Shown: piece after piece, positions 27,402 to 37,201 of the stretch | How the letters are laid out: every line of letters begins with the position of its first letter | Numbering within the stretch: the first letter of the stretch is position 1 | DNA from: Candidatus Aenigmatarchaeota archaeon | GTDB taxonomy: Archaea; Aenigmatarchaeota; Aenigmatarchaeia; CG10238-14; SCSR01 | Assembly: GCA_016187385.1 (NCBI GenBank) | Contig: JACPJU010000001.1 | Location: 525,144-589,143, forward strand | Direction of reading: 5' to 3' | Length of the DNA stretch: 64,000 nt | Translations under genes and position numbers: made by a program | Notes under the pieces: model-generated | What the model was told of the DNA's origin: nothing | Database searches by the model: none | The model's input: only the letters and a program-made list of their open reading frames with translations

Positions 27402-28120
27402 TGGAATTCATTAAAGTGAAGATAGAAGGAACAAAACTCTTCTACTGGACGTGGCGGGATTTACCGTTTCTTCCGTATGCGTGGCTCACGAAGGAAGATT
27501 TGAAGAAATTGCCTAAACCATTCTTTCTGCCTGAAATTCATCCCGACTGTACTGTAGGGTTTAAAACTGACAACAAGGACGAGTACACGAACATAATCGA
27601 GCTTCCCGATAGTTTCGACAAAATTAAAATGGACAATGACTTGAGAAAAGATTTACGGAGAGTGGAAAAGAAGAATGCTGATGTAAAAATTGTGCTGAAT
27701 GAAGAAGGCGCTTTGGACAAAAGCAATAAATGGTTTCTTTCATTATGGAAAGAGAGCAAGAAAGATTTTGCGAGAAGACTAGAATTGTGGAAGCAGAAAT
27801 GCTACACTCTTAGTGCTTATCTTGAAGGAGAGTTGATTGCTGTTCACATTGCGATGCAAGAAAAGAATTCTATCTATTATTTTGGATGCTGGTGGAATAG
27901 GAAATACAAGAATACTTCAATTCCGATTTTTCTACTGAAGAAAGATATCGAGAGAGCGATAGACAATAAAATGAAATATTATGATTTGGAAATTGGTGAC
28001 GAGCTTTACAAGAAAAAATGGGGAGTTATTGAAAAACCGACAAAATATTATGCAGTTCTTACGAAAGAAATAGCAGAAATACTCGGAATAGAAAAATACG
28101 TCAAAATTAATTATTTATAG
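27401..28120 (+). CDS. GNAT/FemAB-like acyltransferase
   Basis: 'LSAYLEGELIAVHIAMQEKNSIYYFGCWWNRKYKN'. Confidence 0.6.
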   Translation: MEFIKVKIEGTKLFYWTWRDLPFLPYAWLTKEDLKKLPKPFFLPEIHPDCTVGFKTDNKDEYTNIIELPDSFDKIKMDNDLRKDLRRVEKKNADVKIVLNEEGALDKSNKWFLSLWKESKKDFARRLELWKQKCYTLSAYLEGELIAVHIAMQEKNSIYYFGCWWNRKYKNTSIPIFLLKKDIERAIDNKMKYYDLEIGDELYKKKWGVIEKPTKYYAVLTKEIAEILGIEKYVKINYL

Positions 28121-28132
28121 GATGAAGTATTT

Positions 28133-28528
28133 TTAACTCAATACTTTCTGACACCTATTTTCGATACATTTTACATTTGAACTTAAATCAGTTAACAATT
28201 TATTATCAGAATCTGCTATCCCCCCTATACATAACCCACAAGCTATTAGTGGTCTTGGATACGGACAGAAAGGTCTCCATTCTTTATTTATCGCAATCAC
28301 CTTCGAATCATTAATTTTATAAATCTCACAATTACCACATACTCGACATCCGCTCCATTCTGGATAAACATGTAATTTGCAATCTGAATCAATTCTACAA
28401 GAAATATCTGGATTTTGTGGAAATATTTTGTTCAGTTCATATAATATTCCTGGCCCACTGATATAATCAAATCCCAAAAATAAAACTACAGCTATAATGA
28501 AAATTCCAATTAAAAACTTTCTTTTCAT
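28133..28528 (-). CDS. Cys-rich secreted or anchored protein
   Basis: N-terminal TM; 'DISCRIDSDCKLHVYPEWSGCRVCGNCEIY'. Confidence 0.5.
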   Translation of the reverse strand: MKRKFLIGIFIIAVVLFLGFDYISGPGILYELNKIFPQNPDISCRIDSDCKLHVYPEWSGCRVCGNCEIYKINDSKVIAINKEWRPFCPYPRPLIACGLCIGGIADSDNKLLTDLSSNVKCIENRCQKVLS

Positions 28529-28553
28529 GTTTTATATAAGATAGTGAGAACAT

Positions 28554-29561
28554 TTATTTCTTTTTCTTAGCAACCCAATCTGCAACAAATGTCGGCTGTT
28601 GGCCCGCCAAGTAATTATATGCCTGCAGTGCAGCCTTGCATCCTTCACCCGCGGAAACAACAATCTGCTTGAACGGCGTCTGTGTTATGTCACCGGCAGC
28701 AAATAAACCAGGCCTTATCTTGTCGCTATCAGGATAATACGTCTCAGCATTATTGCTTGCAATCACCTGTCCCATCTGGTCAAGTTTGACCAATTGCTTG
28801 ATGAACTCAGTCTTGGTCACAGAACCAATCTCGACAAAAACACCAGAAACAGGAATCTCCTTTGTTTCGTTATTGGCAACATTCTGCACAACGATCGAAT
28901 GGACGGTATTCTCGCCCTTAATTTCCTTAACGTTAGTATTGTAAAGGATTTCAATATTCTTCCTCTTCTTCACCTCTTCAATCAGATATTCAAATCCACG
29001 AAATTGGTCTCTGCGATGAATCAAGTAAACCTTCGGGCAAATCTTGCTCAGGTATTCAGCACCTTCCAATGCAGAATTGCCACCACCAACAACAGCAACC
29101 TTCTTGCCTTTGAATAATGGACCATCGCATGTCACACAGTAAGAAACACCTTTCGCACCAAACTCCCCTTCGCCGGGAACATCCAAAGTCCTAGGGGTTT
29201 TACCATAAGAAAGAACCACACTCTTTGTCTTGTAACTGTTACCGGATGTAGTCTTCACAGTAAACATGGGCTTTCCATTATTTGCATTAGGAATTTCTTC
29301 TATTCCGTTAACTTCCTCGTAAATAACTTCGGCACCAGCCTTCATGGCCTGCTTGAGCATCTTATTCATCAAAGGAATCCCACCAACAGACATGAAGCCG
29401 GGGTAATTTTCAATAACATCAGTCATCGCAGCCTGCCCGCCGATGCTTTTAGCTATAACCAAAGTCTTCATCGCTCTTCTCGCGGCGTATATAGCAGCAG
29501 TCAGAGAGGCGGCTGCCCCACCTATAATAATTGCATCATACTCTTCAGGAAACTTAACCAC
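28554..29561 (-). CDS. trxB: thioredoxin reductase
   Basis: 'IIIGGAAASLTAAIYAARR...GVSYCVTCDGPLFKGKKVAVVGGGNSALEGAEYL'. Confidence 0.93.
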   Translation of the reverse strand: MVKFPEEYDAIIIGGAAASLTAAIYAARRAMKTLVIAKSIGGQAAMTDVIENYPGFMSVGGIPLMNKMLKQAMKAGAEVIYEEVNGIEEIPNANNGKPMFTVKTTSGNSYKTKSVVLSYGKTPRTLDVPGEGEFGAKGVSYCVTCDGPLFKGKKVAVVGGGNSALEGAEYLSKICPKVYLIHRRDQFRGFEYLIEEVKKRKNIEILYNTNVKEIKGENTVHSIVVQNVANNETKEIPVSGVFVEIGSVTKTEFIKQLVKLDQMGQVIASNNAETYYPDSDKIRPGLFAAGDITQTPFKQIVVSAGEGCKAALQAYNYLAGQQPTFVADWVAKKKK

Positions 29562-29691
29562 CTTTCATCTTCAGCATCTCGTCGCATGTGTTGCAAATGC
29601 CAGACTTCTTGTATGTCTTCTTGCATACAGCGCATTCGAAAACAAGTTGCGTGTATTTTCCGGCTAATTCATCAATCTCGTCTTTAGGCAT
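29554..29691 (-). CDS. 45-aa two-CxxC zinc-ribbon-like protein
   Basis: MPKDEIDELAGKYTQLVFECAVCKKTYKKSGICNTCDEMLKMKGG*; overlaps trxB start; shorter than the ORF-track cutoff. Confidence 0.65.
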   Translation of the reverse strand: MPKDEIDELAGKYTQLVFECAVCKKTYKKSGICNTCDEMLKMKGG

Positions 29692-29692
29692 T

Positions 29693-29941
29693 CTACTTAC
29701 CCGCAAGCACAGATACTACTTTATCTTTCTGAGGCACACCAACCCACTGGACTTTACTATCTACAATTATCGTAGGAACTGACATTATCGAATATTTAGA
29801 AACAAGTTTCTGTCCTTCAGGCGACATTGCGTCAACCTCATCATAATCGAACTTGTACTGCTTCTTCAAGTCTTTGAACAATTGTTTTGCTGCAGGACAG
29901 TAAACGCAAGTCTTAGTGTAAACAAGCTGAACCTTGACCAT
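29693..29941 (-). CDS. glutaredoxin/thioredoxin-like protein (CVYC)
   Basis: 'MVKVQLVYTKTCVYCPAAKQLFKDL...VPTIIVDSKVQWVG'. Confidence 0.85.
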   Translation of the reverse strand: MVKVQLVYTKTCVYCPAAKQLFKDLKKQYKFDYDEVDAMSPEGQKLVSKYSIMSVPTIIVDSKVQWVGVPQKDKVVSVLAGK

Positions 29942-29982
29942 GTAAAACCTCTTTTATAGTTGTAACTTGTCTTTTAAGTATT

Positions 29983-30147
29983 TTATTTCGGAAAATAAAT
30001 CGCATTTTTTGTTATCTGGAGGTTGCAGCTTTTGTGTTCGCTGCACCAAGCTTGGCATTTCTGTGCCATGTCTTCATCCTTGTAACCGAAACCACATATT
30101 CCGCATTTGTAAATCTTTGCACTGTCAATCAATGTTTTTCGTGGCAT
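29983..30147 (-). CDS. 54-aa Cys-rich protein
   Basis: MPRKTLIDSAKIYKCGICGFGYKDEDMAQKCQAWCSEHKSCNLQITKNAIYFPK*; shorter than the ORF-track cutoff. Confidence 0.65.
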   Translation of the reverse strand: MPRKTLIDSAKIYKCGICGFGYKDEDMAQKCQAWCSEHKSCNLQITKNAIYFPK

Positions 30148-30148
30148 A

Positions 30149-31456
30149 CTATCCAACTTCTCTTATAGAATCCTCAAATATATCCAACCCAATATCAGCC
30201 TGTCCTTTTGTTAAAATCAGAGGAGGACAAATCCTTATGGCGCTTGTACCAGCAGGCAACATCAACAGTCCTTTTTCACCAGCTCTGCACAATATATCAG
30301 ACCTTTCATTCACTCCATATTTTTTGGATTTTTTGTCCTTTACAATCTCAACTCCAATCATCAATCCAATACCCCGCACATCGCCTATGATTTCATAATT
30401 ATCTTTCATTTCCTCCAATCTCTCCATCATATAATTGCCAATCTCTGTTGCATTCTTCCCTAACTTTTTCTCACGCATGAATTTCAAAGTTGCGATCCCA
30501 GCAGCACAAGCAAGCAGATTACCCCCCATTGTATTAGCATGACTCCCAGCCATCCAATCCATTATCCTTCCATTAGCTACAGTAACACCCATAGGGACAC
30601 CACCACCAATTGCTTTGCTTAGCGAGACTATGTCAGGCTTGACATCAAAATTCTCTATTGCAAGGAACTTTCCTGTTCTATAGCAGCCAGCCTGCACTTC
30701 GTCATCACATAATAATGCATCATACTTGTCACACAGTTCCCTCACACCTTTCACAAAATCTTTCGGCGGGACAATGTAACCGGGCTCGCCTGCAACAGGC
30801 TCCATGAAAACAGCGGCTAAATCCCCTTTACATTCTTTCATCTTCTTTTCCAACACATCCAAATACAAATTTGCACATGTATCATGTTCTTTGTTGCCAA
30901 ATGGGCACCTGTAACAGTATGGATACACCGCATGTTTGACAGGAAGAAAAGGTCCGAATCTTTCTTTTTGCACAGGTCTGGCGTTTGTCAGTGACAGACT
31001 TCCCATAGTTCTTCCATGGAAAGAAGGCTTGAATGCCACAACCCATTTCTTTTTCGTGTGCCATCTTGCAAGCTTATAAGCGGCTTCAATAGCTTCTGTT
31101 CCCGAGTTGGATAAAAACGCTTTGTCCAAATGTTTAGGTAAAAACGTCATAAGATATTCGACAAACTCCACAGGAAGTTCCGCATAAAAATCAGAGAACC
31201 CAACATGAGACGCAATTTTAATTTGCTTGCGTAAAGCCTTCTCGATAACATGATTCGTATGTCCAATATTCATCACAGCCACGCCAGCAGCAAAATCCAA
31301 GTATTTCCTGTTGTCAACATCCCACACGTGGCAGCCTTTGGCTTTCTTGAAAACGAAAGAATATTCCCTTGTCAGGGAAGGAGAAATAACTTTCTCGTCC
31401 CTCTCAATAATTTTTACAGATTTGGGTCCTGGTTTTCTGCAGATGAACTTCGGCAT
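30149..31456 (-). CDS. class III PLP-dependent aminotransferase (4-aminobutyrate/ornithine type)
   Basis: 'NSGTEAIEAAYKLARWHTKKKWVVAFKPSFHGRTMG...LLCDDEVQAGCYRTG'. Confidence 0.9.
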   Translation of the reverse strand: MPKFICRKPGPKSVKIIERDEKVISPSLTREYSFVFKKAKGCHVWDVDNRKYLDFAAGVAVMNIGHTNHVIEKALRKQIKIASHVGFSDFYAELPVEFVEYLMTFLPKHLDKAFLSNSGTEAIEAAYKLARWHTKKKWVVAFKPSFHGRTMGSLSLTNARPVQKERFGPFLPVKHAVYPYCYRCPFGNKEHDTCANLYLDVLEKKMKECKGDLAAVFMEPVAGEPGYIVPPKDFVKGVRELCDKYDALLCDDEVQAGCYRTGKFLAIENFDVKPDIVSLSKAIGGGVPMGVTVANGRIMDWMAGSHANTMGGNLLACAAGIATLKFMREKKLGKNATEIGNYMMERLEEMKDNYEIIGDVRGIGLMIGVEIVKDKKSKKYGVNERSDILCRAGEKGLLMLPAGTSAIRICPPLILTKGQADIGLDIFEDSIREVG

Positions 31457-31491
31457 GATGATAATTTAATTATCCATTCACAAATAATTAT

Positions 31492-32511
31492 ATGGAACTG
31501 CTTCAGAAACTGCTCAATTCTTATGGCGTCAGCGGAGATGAAGGCGAAATCCGGGATTTAGTCCAGAAGGAAATCAAAAAATATGTTGACGAAACATATA
31601 TAGACAAAGTAGGGAATCTGATAGCTCACAAAAAGGGAACTGCGCCCCGGATAATGCTGGCAGCCCACATGGATGAAATAGGTCTCATTGTAAAGAGAAT
31701 CAACCAGAAAGGCAAAATAGTTTTCTCAACTATCGGCGGTATTGACATATCAACGTTGATAGGGCAGCGAGTTGTTGTGCAGGGCGACAAGAAAGAAGCG
31801 GTTGGTGTGATAACATTGGATGCTTTATCTTCTGGCGACCCAGTCAAAGAACTGCCCAAAATCACGGATTTGTTTATCGATACGGGATTGGACAAAGAGC
31901 AACTGGCGAAATCTGGAATTAAAATCGGCAACTACATCCGCTTTTATGGAAATGATTGTTGTTTTGCCGGTAATGGTGAATTCATATGTGGCAAGGCTTT
32001 GGACAACAGGGTGGGATGTTATGTTTTGATAGAACTGGCAAAGTTGCTGCAGAAAGAGAAACATGATATTTACTATGTCTTTACTGTAGAAGAAGAAGTA
32101 AGCTCATACGGCGCCACAACATCAGCATATTCCATAAGTCCAGTCTGGGCTATCGTCATCGATACGACAACAACAGATGATGTCTACAGCACGCCTACGC
32201 GATCTCTAGGCGGCGGTCCGTGCATAACAATAAAGGATGCAACCACTATTGGAAACAAGTGCGTGAACAAATGGCTTGAAGACACGGCAAAGAAAAACAA
32301 CATACCGATTCAGTATGATGTCAGCGAATATGGAGCTACGGATGCATTGACTATTTCAGTTTCACGCGGCGGAATACCAACAACAGCTGTCTCCGTGCCG
32401 GTGAGAAACATCCACACGGTCATAGGCATGTCAGATACAAACGATATAAAAAACACAATAAAACTTCTGCAGCTCGCCCTAAGAAAGCCTCCTAAAGTTT
32501 GCCTTGTCTAG
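31492..32511 (+). CDS. M42-family aminopeptidase
   Basis: 'MLAAHMDEIGLIVKRI...KALDNRVGCYVLIEL...FTVEEEVSSYGA'. Confidence 0.9.
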   Translation: MELLQKLLNSYGVSGDEGEIRDLVQKEIKKYVDETYIDKVGNLIAHKKGTAPRIMLAAHMDEIGLIVKRINQKGKIVFSTIGGIDISTLIGQRVVVQGDKKEAVGVITLDALSSGDPVKELPKITDLFIDTGLDKEQLAKSGIKIGNYIRFYGNDCCFAGNGEFICGKALDNRVGCYVLIELAKLLQKEKHDIYYVFTVEEEVSSYGATTSAYSISPVWAIVIDTTTTDDVYSTPTRSLGGGPCITIKDATTIGNKCVNKWLEDTAKKNNIPIQYDVSEYGATDALTISVSRGGIPTTAVSVPVRNIHTVIGMSDTNDIKNTIKLLQLALRKPPKVCLV

Positions 32512-33834
32512 TTCTTTCTTGTTGTCTTTAAAAAATCGATAAACCACAAACCCAATCATCAACAATGCCACAGAGTACGATAGGATGTCATAACTGACGT
32601 TCATCAGCAGGAAAAAAGTCGTAACTATGCCAACAAGAGGCAATACAGGGAACTTGCCTATATTGAAAGGAACCTTGAAGCCTCTCCTTGATTTGGGCTG
32701 CTTGTATCTCAACTGGATCACACACAGGTTAACGACAATAAACGAGATGAAAATAAGAGAATCTGCTAAATAGCCCACCTTTTCGATGTTGCCCATGAAA
32801 ACAAAAAGGACAGCCAAAAGACCGACTGTTGCTATGGCTACAGAAGGCGAACCCGTTTTTGGATTGACGTATGAAAGAATTTTTGGCAGTGACCCTTCTC
32901 CAGACATGCCGTATGCTATTCTTGATGCTGCCAAAAGAACCAACAATGCTGTGTCAAACGTTGCAACCAGCGCTATTGCAGACATGATGATTGATGTGTT
33001 CCTGCCCAGAGTCTTAGATGCAACATCAGCCAACGGCGAATCAGATGCGCTCAAACGCTCCCATCCGAGCACGCTTACGGCCGACAGGGATACAAGAATG
33101 TACATTATGGTTGTGATTATGATCGCCAATATCAATGCACGCGGCACTATCTTTCTCGCACCTTTCGTTTCCTCAGCCAGTCTCACCAATTCCTCGAATC
33201 CTATGAATGCGAAGAAAATAAGCGCGGCGGCACTGAAAATTCCAGTGACTGATTTCACTTCAAAATAATTAATCGAACCGATGTGCGGCAGGGCAACAAA
33301 AATTATCAGAAACAATCCCAACGCTTCGATTATGCTGAAAATCACGGCAAGAGAAATTGATTGCTTGACTCCCATAAAATTGATAATAGACATGACAACA
33401 ATCAGAACAATGGCTGCTGTAGTCATCGGAACCGGTGTCATGGCATTCAGGTATCCTGCGAATCCCAGCGATACTGTTGAAGCGGCGGTCGCCCCAGCCA
33501 GAATTAGCAGCCATCCGGTGAACCACGCGACTGTTTTTCCCAAGCCCTGTCTCGTGTAGACATACTCAGCCGCGGCTTTCGGGAACATGCTCGACAATTC
33601 AGCATAACTCAATCCTGTTATGCCAGATATAACAGCCGCAATAATGAAAGACATCCAGACAGCGTTGCCAGCGAGACCTGCGGCTTTTCCCACCAGCGCA
33701 TAGATGCCAGCACCTAGGATTATTCCCACCCCGACTATCGTCAGTTCAAACAGTCCGAGAACTCTTCTTAGTTTTGCCATCAAATAATAGATTAATTCTA
33801 GAAAAGATAAAGTTAGTTCAATGGGAAGAATCAA
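32479..33834 (-). CDS. APC-family amino acid permease
   Basis: 'LTIVGVGIILGAGIYALVGKAAGLAGNAVWMSFIIAA'. Confidence 0.88.
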   Translation of the reverse strand: MILPIELTLSFLELIYYLMAKLRRVLGLFELTIVGVGIILGAGIYALVGKAAGLAGNAVWMSFIIAAVISGITGLSYAELSSMFPKAAAEYVYTRQGLGKTVAWFTGWLLILAGATAASTVSLGFAGYLNAMTPVPMTTAAIVLIVVMSIINFMGVKQSISLAVIFSIIEALGLFLIIFVALPHIGSINYFEVKSVTGIFSAAALIFFAFIGFEELVRLAEETKGARKIVPRALILAIIITTIMYILVSLSAVSVLGWERLSASDSPLADVASKTLGRNTSIIMSAIALVATFDTALLVLLAASRIAYGMSGEGSLPKILSYVNPKTGSPSVAIATVGLLAVLFVFMGNIEKVGYLADSLIFISFIVVNLCVIQLRYKQPKSRRGFKVPFNIGKFPVLPLVGIVTTFFLLMNVSYDILSYSVALLMIGFVVYRFFKDNKKELDKANFRRLS

Positions 33835-35122
33835 AACAATTATTCTTGGGGCGGCGGGAAGAGACTACCATAACTTCAATATGGTTTTTCGCGATAATCC
33901 CAGATATGAAGTTGTCGCTTTTACCGCTACTCAAATACCAGGAATATCAGGAAGAAAATATCCAAAAGAACTTGCTGGAAAATTATATCCTCACGGAATA
34001 CCAATCCATCCCGAGAAGAATCTACCGCAACTTATCAAGAAATTCAAAGTTGATCAAGTTGTTTTCGCTTATTCGGATGTCAGTCATGAATATGTGATGC
34101 ACAAGGCTTCTGTCGTTTTATCTAGTGGCGCAGATTTTGTTTTGCTCGGTCCAGAGTCTACAATGTTGAAATCATCCAAGACAGTTATCTCAGTTACAGC
34201 TGTTCGAACAGGTTCTGGCAAAAGCCAGACTACAAGAAAAATCGCGAAAATTCTCATAGGTAGAAACAAGAAAGTTGTTGTCATTCGGCATCCTATGCCT
34301 TATGGTGATTTGAAAAAACAAGTATGCCAAAGATTTGCAAGTTATGACGATTTGGATAAAAACGACGTGACTATAGAAGAGCGCGAAGAATATGAGCCTC
34401 ATATCGAGAATGGAATTGTTGTGTACGCAGGCGTTGATTACGGGAAGATTTTGAAGGAAGCTGAGAAAGAAGCAGATGTAATAATTTGGGACGGAGGTAA
34501 CAACGATTTTTCATTTATCAAATCAGACTTGTATGTTGTAGTCGCTGACCCCCACCGTGCAGGTCATGAATTGGCATATCATCCAGGCGAAACGAATCTA
34601 AGAATGGCTGATGTCGTAATTGTGAATAAAATCGACTCTGCTAAAAAATCAGACATACAGAAGGTGATCAAAAATACAAAATCAGTCAACCCAAAGGCGA
34701 AAATCATCCTAGCCAAGTCTGTTGTGACCGTTGACAAGCCGTCATTAATCAAGAATAAAGAAGTCCTGATTGTTGGTGACGGGCCGACGTTAACCCATGG
34801 CGGAATGACGTATGGTGCAGGAACTATAGCCGCAAAGAAATACAATTGCAAGATTGTCGACGGGAGAAAACATGCAATAGGATCTATCAGAGATGTTTAC
34901 AAACGTTACCCTCATTTAGTCGAGCTGCCGGCTATGGGCTACAGCAAGAAACAGATAAAAGAATTGGAGAAGACCATCAATTCGGCAAAATGCGATGCTG
35001 TTATCGACGCGACGCCTGTCAATCTCTTGAGGCTGATTAAGATAAATAAGCCAGTCGCACAGGTTGATTATGAACTGGAGGAAGTTGGGAAATTGAATTT
35101 GAAGAAGGTTATAAAACTATGA
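33821..35122 (+). CDS. COG2403-like P-loop protein (annotated elsewhere as GTPase or cyclic 2,3-diphosphoglycerate synthetase-like)
   Basis: N-term 'IILGAAGRDYHNFNMVFRDNPRYEVVAFTATQIPGISGRKYP', P-loop 'VTAVRTGSGKSQTTRKIAKIL'. Confidence 0.8.
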   Translation: MGRIKTIILGAAGRDYHNFNMVFRDNPRYEVVAFTATQIPGISGRKYPKELAGKLYPHGIPIHPEKNLPQLIKKFKVDQVVFAYSDVSHEYVMHKASVVLSSGADFVLLGPESTMLKSSKTVISVTAVRTGSGKSQTTRKIAKILIGRNKKVVVIRHPMPYGDLKKQVCQRFASYDDLDKNDVTIEEREEYEPHIENGIVVYAGVDYGKILKEAEKEADVIIWDGGNNDFSFIKSDLYVVVADPHRAGHELAYHPGETNLRMADVVIVNKIDSAKKSDIQKVIKNTKSVNPKAKIILAKSVVTVDKPSLIKNKEVLIVGDGPTLTHGGMTYGAGTIAAKKYNCKIVDGRKHAIGSIRDVYKRYPHLVELPAMGYSKKQIKELEKTINSAKCDAVIDATPVNLLRLIKINKPVAQVDYELEEVGKLNLKKVIKL

Positions 35123-35964
35123 AACTTGCTGTCATCGCTTTAGGCGGCAATTCTCTAATCCATCCGAAAGAAAGAGGAACATCTGAAAAACAGATAGAAA
35201 GAGTAAATAAGACAGTTTCGTATCTAAAGCCGGTAATAAAAAAGTTTTCTTTGGTTTTAACGCATGGATCGGGACCACACGTGGGTAATTTATTATTGCA
35301 ACAAAAAATTTCTAAAAAACTATTACCTGAAATGCCTTTAGACACTTTAGATTCAATGGTTCAAGGGCAACTAGGATATTGGATACAACAAACTGTAGAA
35401 AACGTTTTGCATAAGAATGCTGTAACAATTATTACTCGTGTACTGGTTGACAAAAAAGATAAAGCATTCAAGCATCCTACAAAGCCTATAGGTCAAAAGT
35501 CTTGGAAAAAGATAGTGGCTTCGCCAAAGCCGATTGAAATTCTTGATATAAAAGAGATTGAAACTTTGATTAAGAAAAATTTCATAGTTGTTGCATGCGG
35601 TGGCGGGGGGATTCCTGTCATTGAAAAATCAGGCAAATACGTGGGAATTGAAGCTGTTATAGACAAGGACTATGCAACACAAAAGTTAGCATCGCAGTTG
35701 AAAGCTGAAATGATAATCTTCCTTACTGATGTGGATTATGTTTATCACAATTATGGGAAGTCAAATCAAAAACCACTCCGAAGATTAAATGTCAATGAAG
35801 CCATAAAATATATTAGAGAAAACCAATTCAAAGAGGGTTCTATGAAGCCAAAGATTGAAGCCAGTGTAGAATTCCTGAAAAAAGGCGGGAAGAAGGTTCT
35901 AATCACCTCACCTGAAAAATTAAACCTCGCGTTAAAAGGCAAAGTCGGAACTGCGATTGAATGA
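35119..35964 (+). CDS. arcC: carbamate kinase
   Basis: 'MKLAVIALGGNSLIHPKERGT...VLTHGSGPHVGNLLLQQ...VACGGGGIPVIEKSGKYVGIEAVIDKDYATQKLA'. Confidence 0.92.
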   Translation: MKLAVIALGGNSLIHPKERGTSEKQIERVNKTVSYLKPVIKKFSLVLTHGSGPHVGNLLLQQKISKKLLPEMPLDTLDSMVQGQLGYWIQQTVENVLHKNAVTIITRVLVDKKDKAFKHPTKPIGQKSWKKIVASPKPIEILDIKEIETLIKKNFIVVACGGGGIPVIEKSGKYVGIEAVIDKDYATQKLASQLKAEMIIFLTDVDYVYHNYGKSNQKPLRRLNVNEAIKYIRENQFKEGSMKPKIEASVEFLKKGGKKVLITSPEKLNLALKGKVGTAIE

Positions 35965-36830
35965 AAAAAGATTTGTTGTCCATAAATGATTTGTCAAAGA
36001 ATGACGTGGAAAAGATATTCGAAATGACGGATAAATTAAGAAACAAACATACTAGTCATCTAAAAGGAAAGAACATTGCACTAATTTTCCAGAAACCATC
36101 GACAAGAACAAAAATTTCCTTTGAGGTTGCTATCAATCAACTAGGCGGAAATGCAATAAGCTTGAACTGGAACGAGCTTCAATTGGGAAGAGGAGAGACA
36201 GTTGAAGACACGGCAAGAGTTTTGGAGAGATATGTTGATTCTATAGTTGCAAGAGTGTTTTCTCATGACGATCTAGTAAAAATGGCAAAAATATCAAAAG
36301 TTCCTGTGATTAACGCATTATCAGATTTAGAGCATCCATGCCAGGCTTTGGCTGACTTGTACACCATCAAACAAAAGAAGAGAAAACTAACAGGATCGAA
36401 GATAGTCTTTCTTGGAGACGGCGCCAATAATACTTTTCACTCTCTGATTCTGGCGTGCGAAAAATTCGATATGGATATTGTTGTATCATGTCCGAAAAAT
36501 TACAAACCGGAAATTAGGGCCAATTACAAAATTATAGAAAATCCAGAAGAAGCTGTTAAATCCGCCGATATTTTATATACAGACACATGGGTGAGTATGG
36601 GACAAGAATCTGAAAAAGAAAACAGAATTAGAGATTTACAAAATTATCAACTTAATTCCAAATTAGTCAAATCCGCAAAGAAAGACGTTATTGTGATGCA
36701 TCCACTGCCGGCTCACCGCAATTCAGAAATAACATCTGATGTCATGGATGGCAAGCATTCTGTCGTTCTTGATCAGGCCGAAAACAGATTGCATACCGAG
36801 AAAGCGATTCTATGCCTTTTAATCAAATAA
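35961..36830 (+). CDS. argF: ornithine carbamoyltransferase
   Basis: 'IFQKPSTRTKISFEVAINQLGGNAISLN', 'HPCQALADLYTI', 'VMHPLPAHR'. Confidence 0.92.
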   Translation: MKKDLLSINDLSKNDVEKIFEMTDKLRNKHTSHLKGKNIALIFQKPSTRTKISFEVAINQLGGNAISLNWNELQLGRGETVEDTARVLERYVDSIVARVFSHDDLVKMAKISKVPVINALSDLEHPCQALADLYTIKQKKRKLTGSKIVFLGDGANNTFHSLILACEKFDMDIVVSCPKNYKPEIRANYKIIENPEEAVKSADILYTDTWVSMGQESEKENRIRDLQNYQLNSKLVKSAKKDVIVMHPLPAHRNSEITSDVMDGKHSVVLDQAENRLHTEKAILCLLIK

Positions 36831-36845
36831 AAACCAACTAGTTTT

Positions 36846-37100
36846 ATGGCTAAAGTAAGAAAAAGAAATGGAAAATTGCAGCTTTTTGACAAGAGTAAAA
36901 TAGTGAAAGCATGCAAAAAATCAGGTGCCAGTATTAAATCTGCGATAATGGTTGCGGAAGAAGTCGCCAAGAAGGTGGGCAATACAACAATAAGGGCAGA
37001 GAGGCTATCGAAAATGGTTATAGGGTCTCTCAGAAAAAGAAACAAAAGAGCGGCGCAAAGTTTTGTGGCATTCGTGAAGAGAAAATATTCAAAGAAATGA
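36846..37100 (+). CDS. stand-alone ATP-cone domain protein
   Basis: 'VRKRNGKLQLFDKSKIVKACKKSGAS...VAEEVAKKV'. Confidence 0.65.
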   Translation: MAKVRKRNGKLQLFDKSKIVKACKKSGASIKSAIMVAEEVAKKVGNTTIRAERLSKMVIGSLRKRNKRAAQSFVAFVKRKYSKK

Positions 37101-37201
37101 TAAGACTCAAGTAATATACATGCTTCAGGAAGGATTGCATACTTGGTGTGCTATCCAATGATAAACCAAAACTTTTCTTTTAAGAAATCAATTATTAATT
37201 A

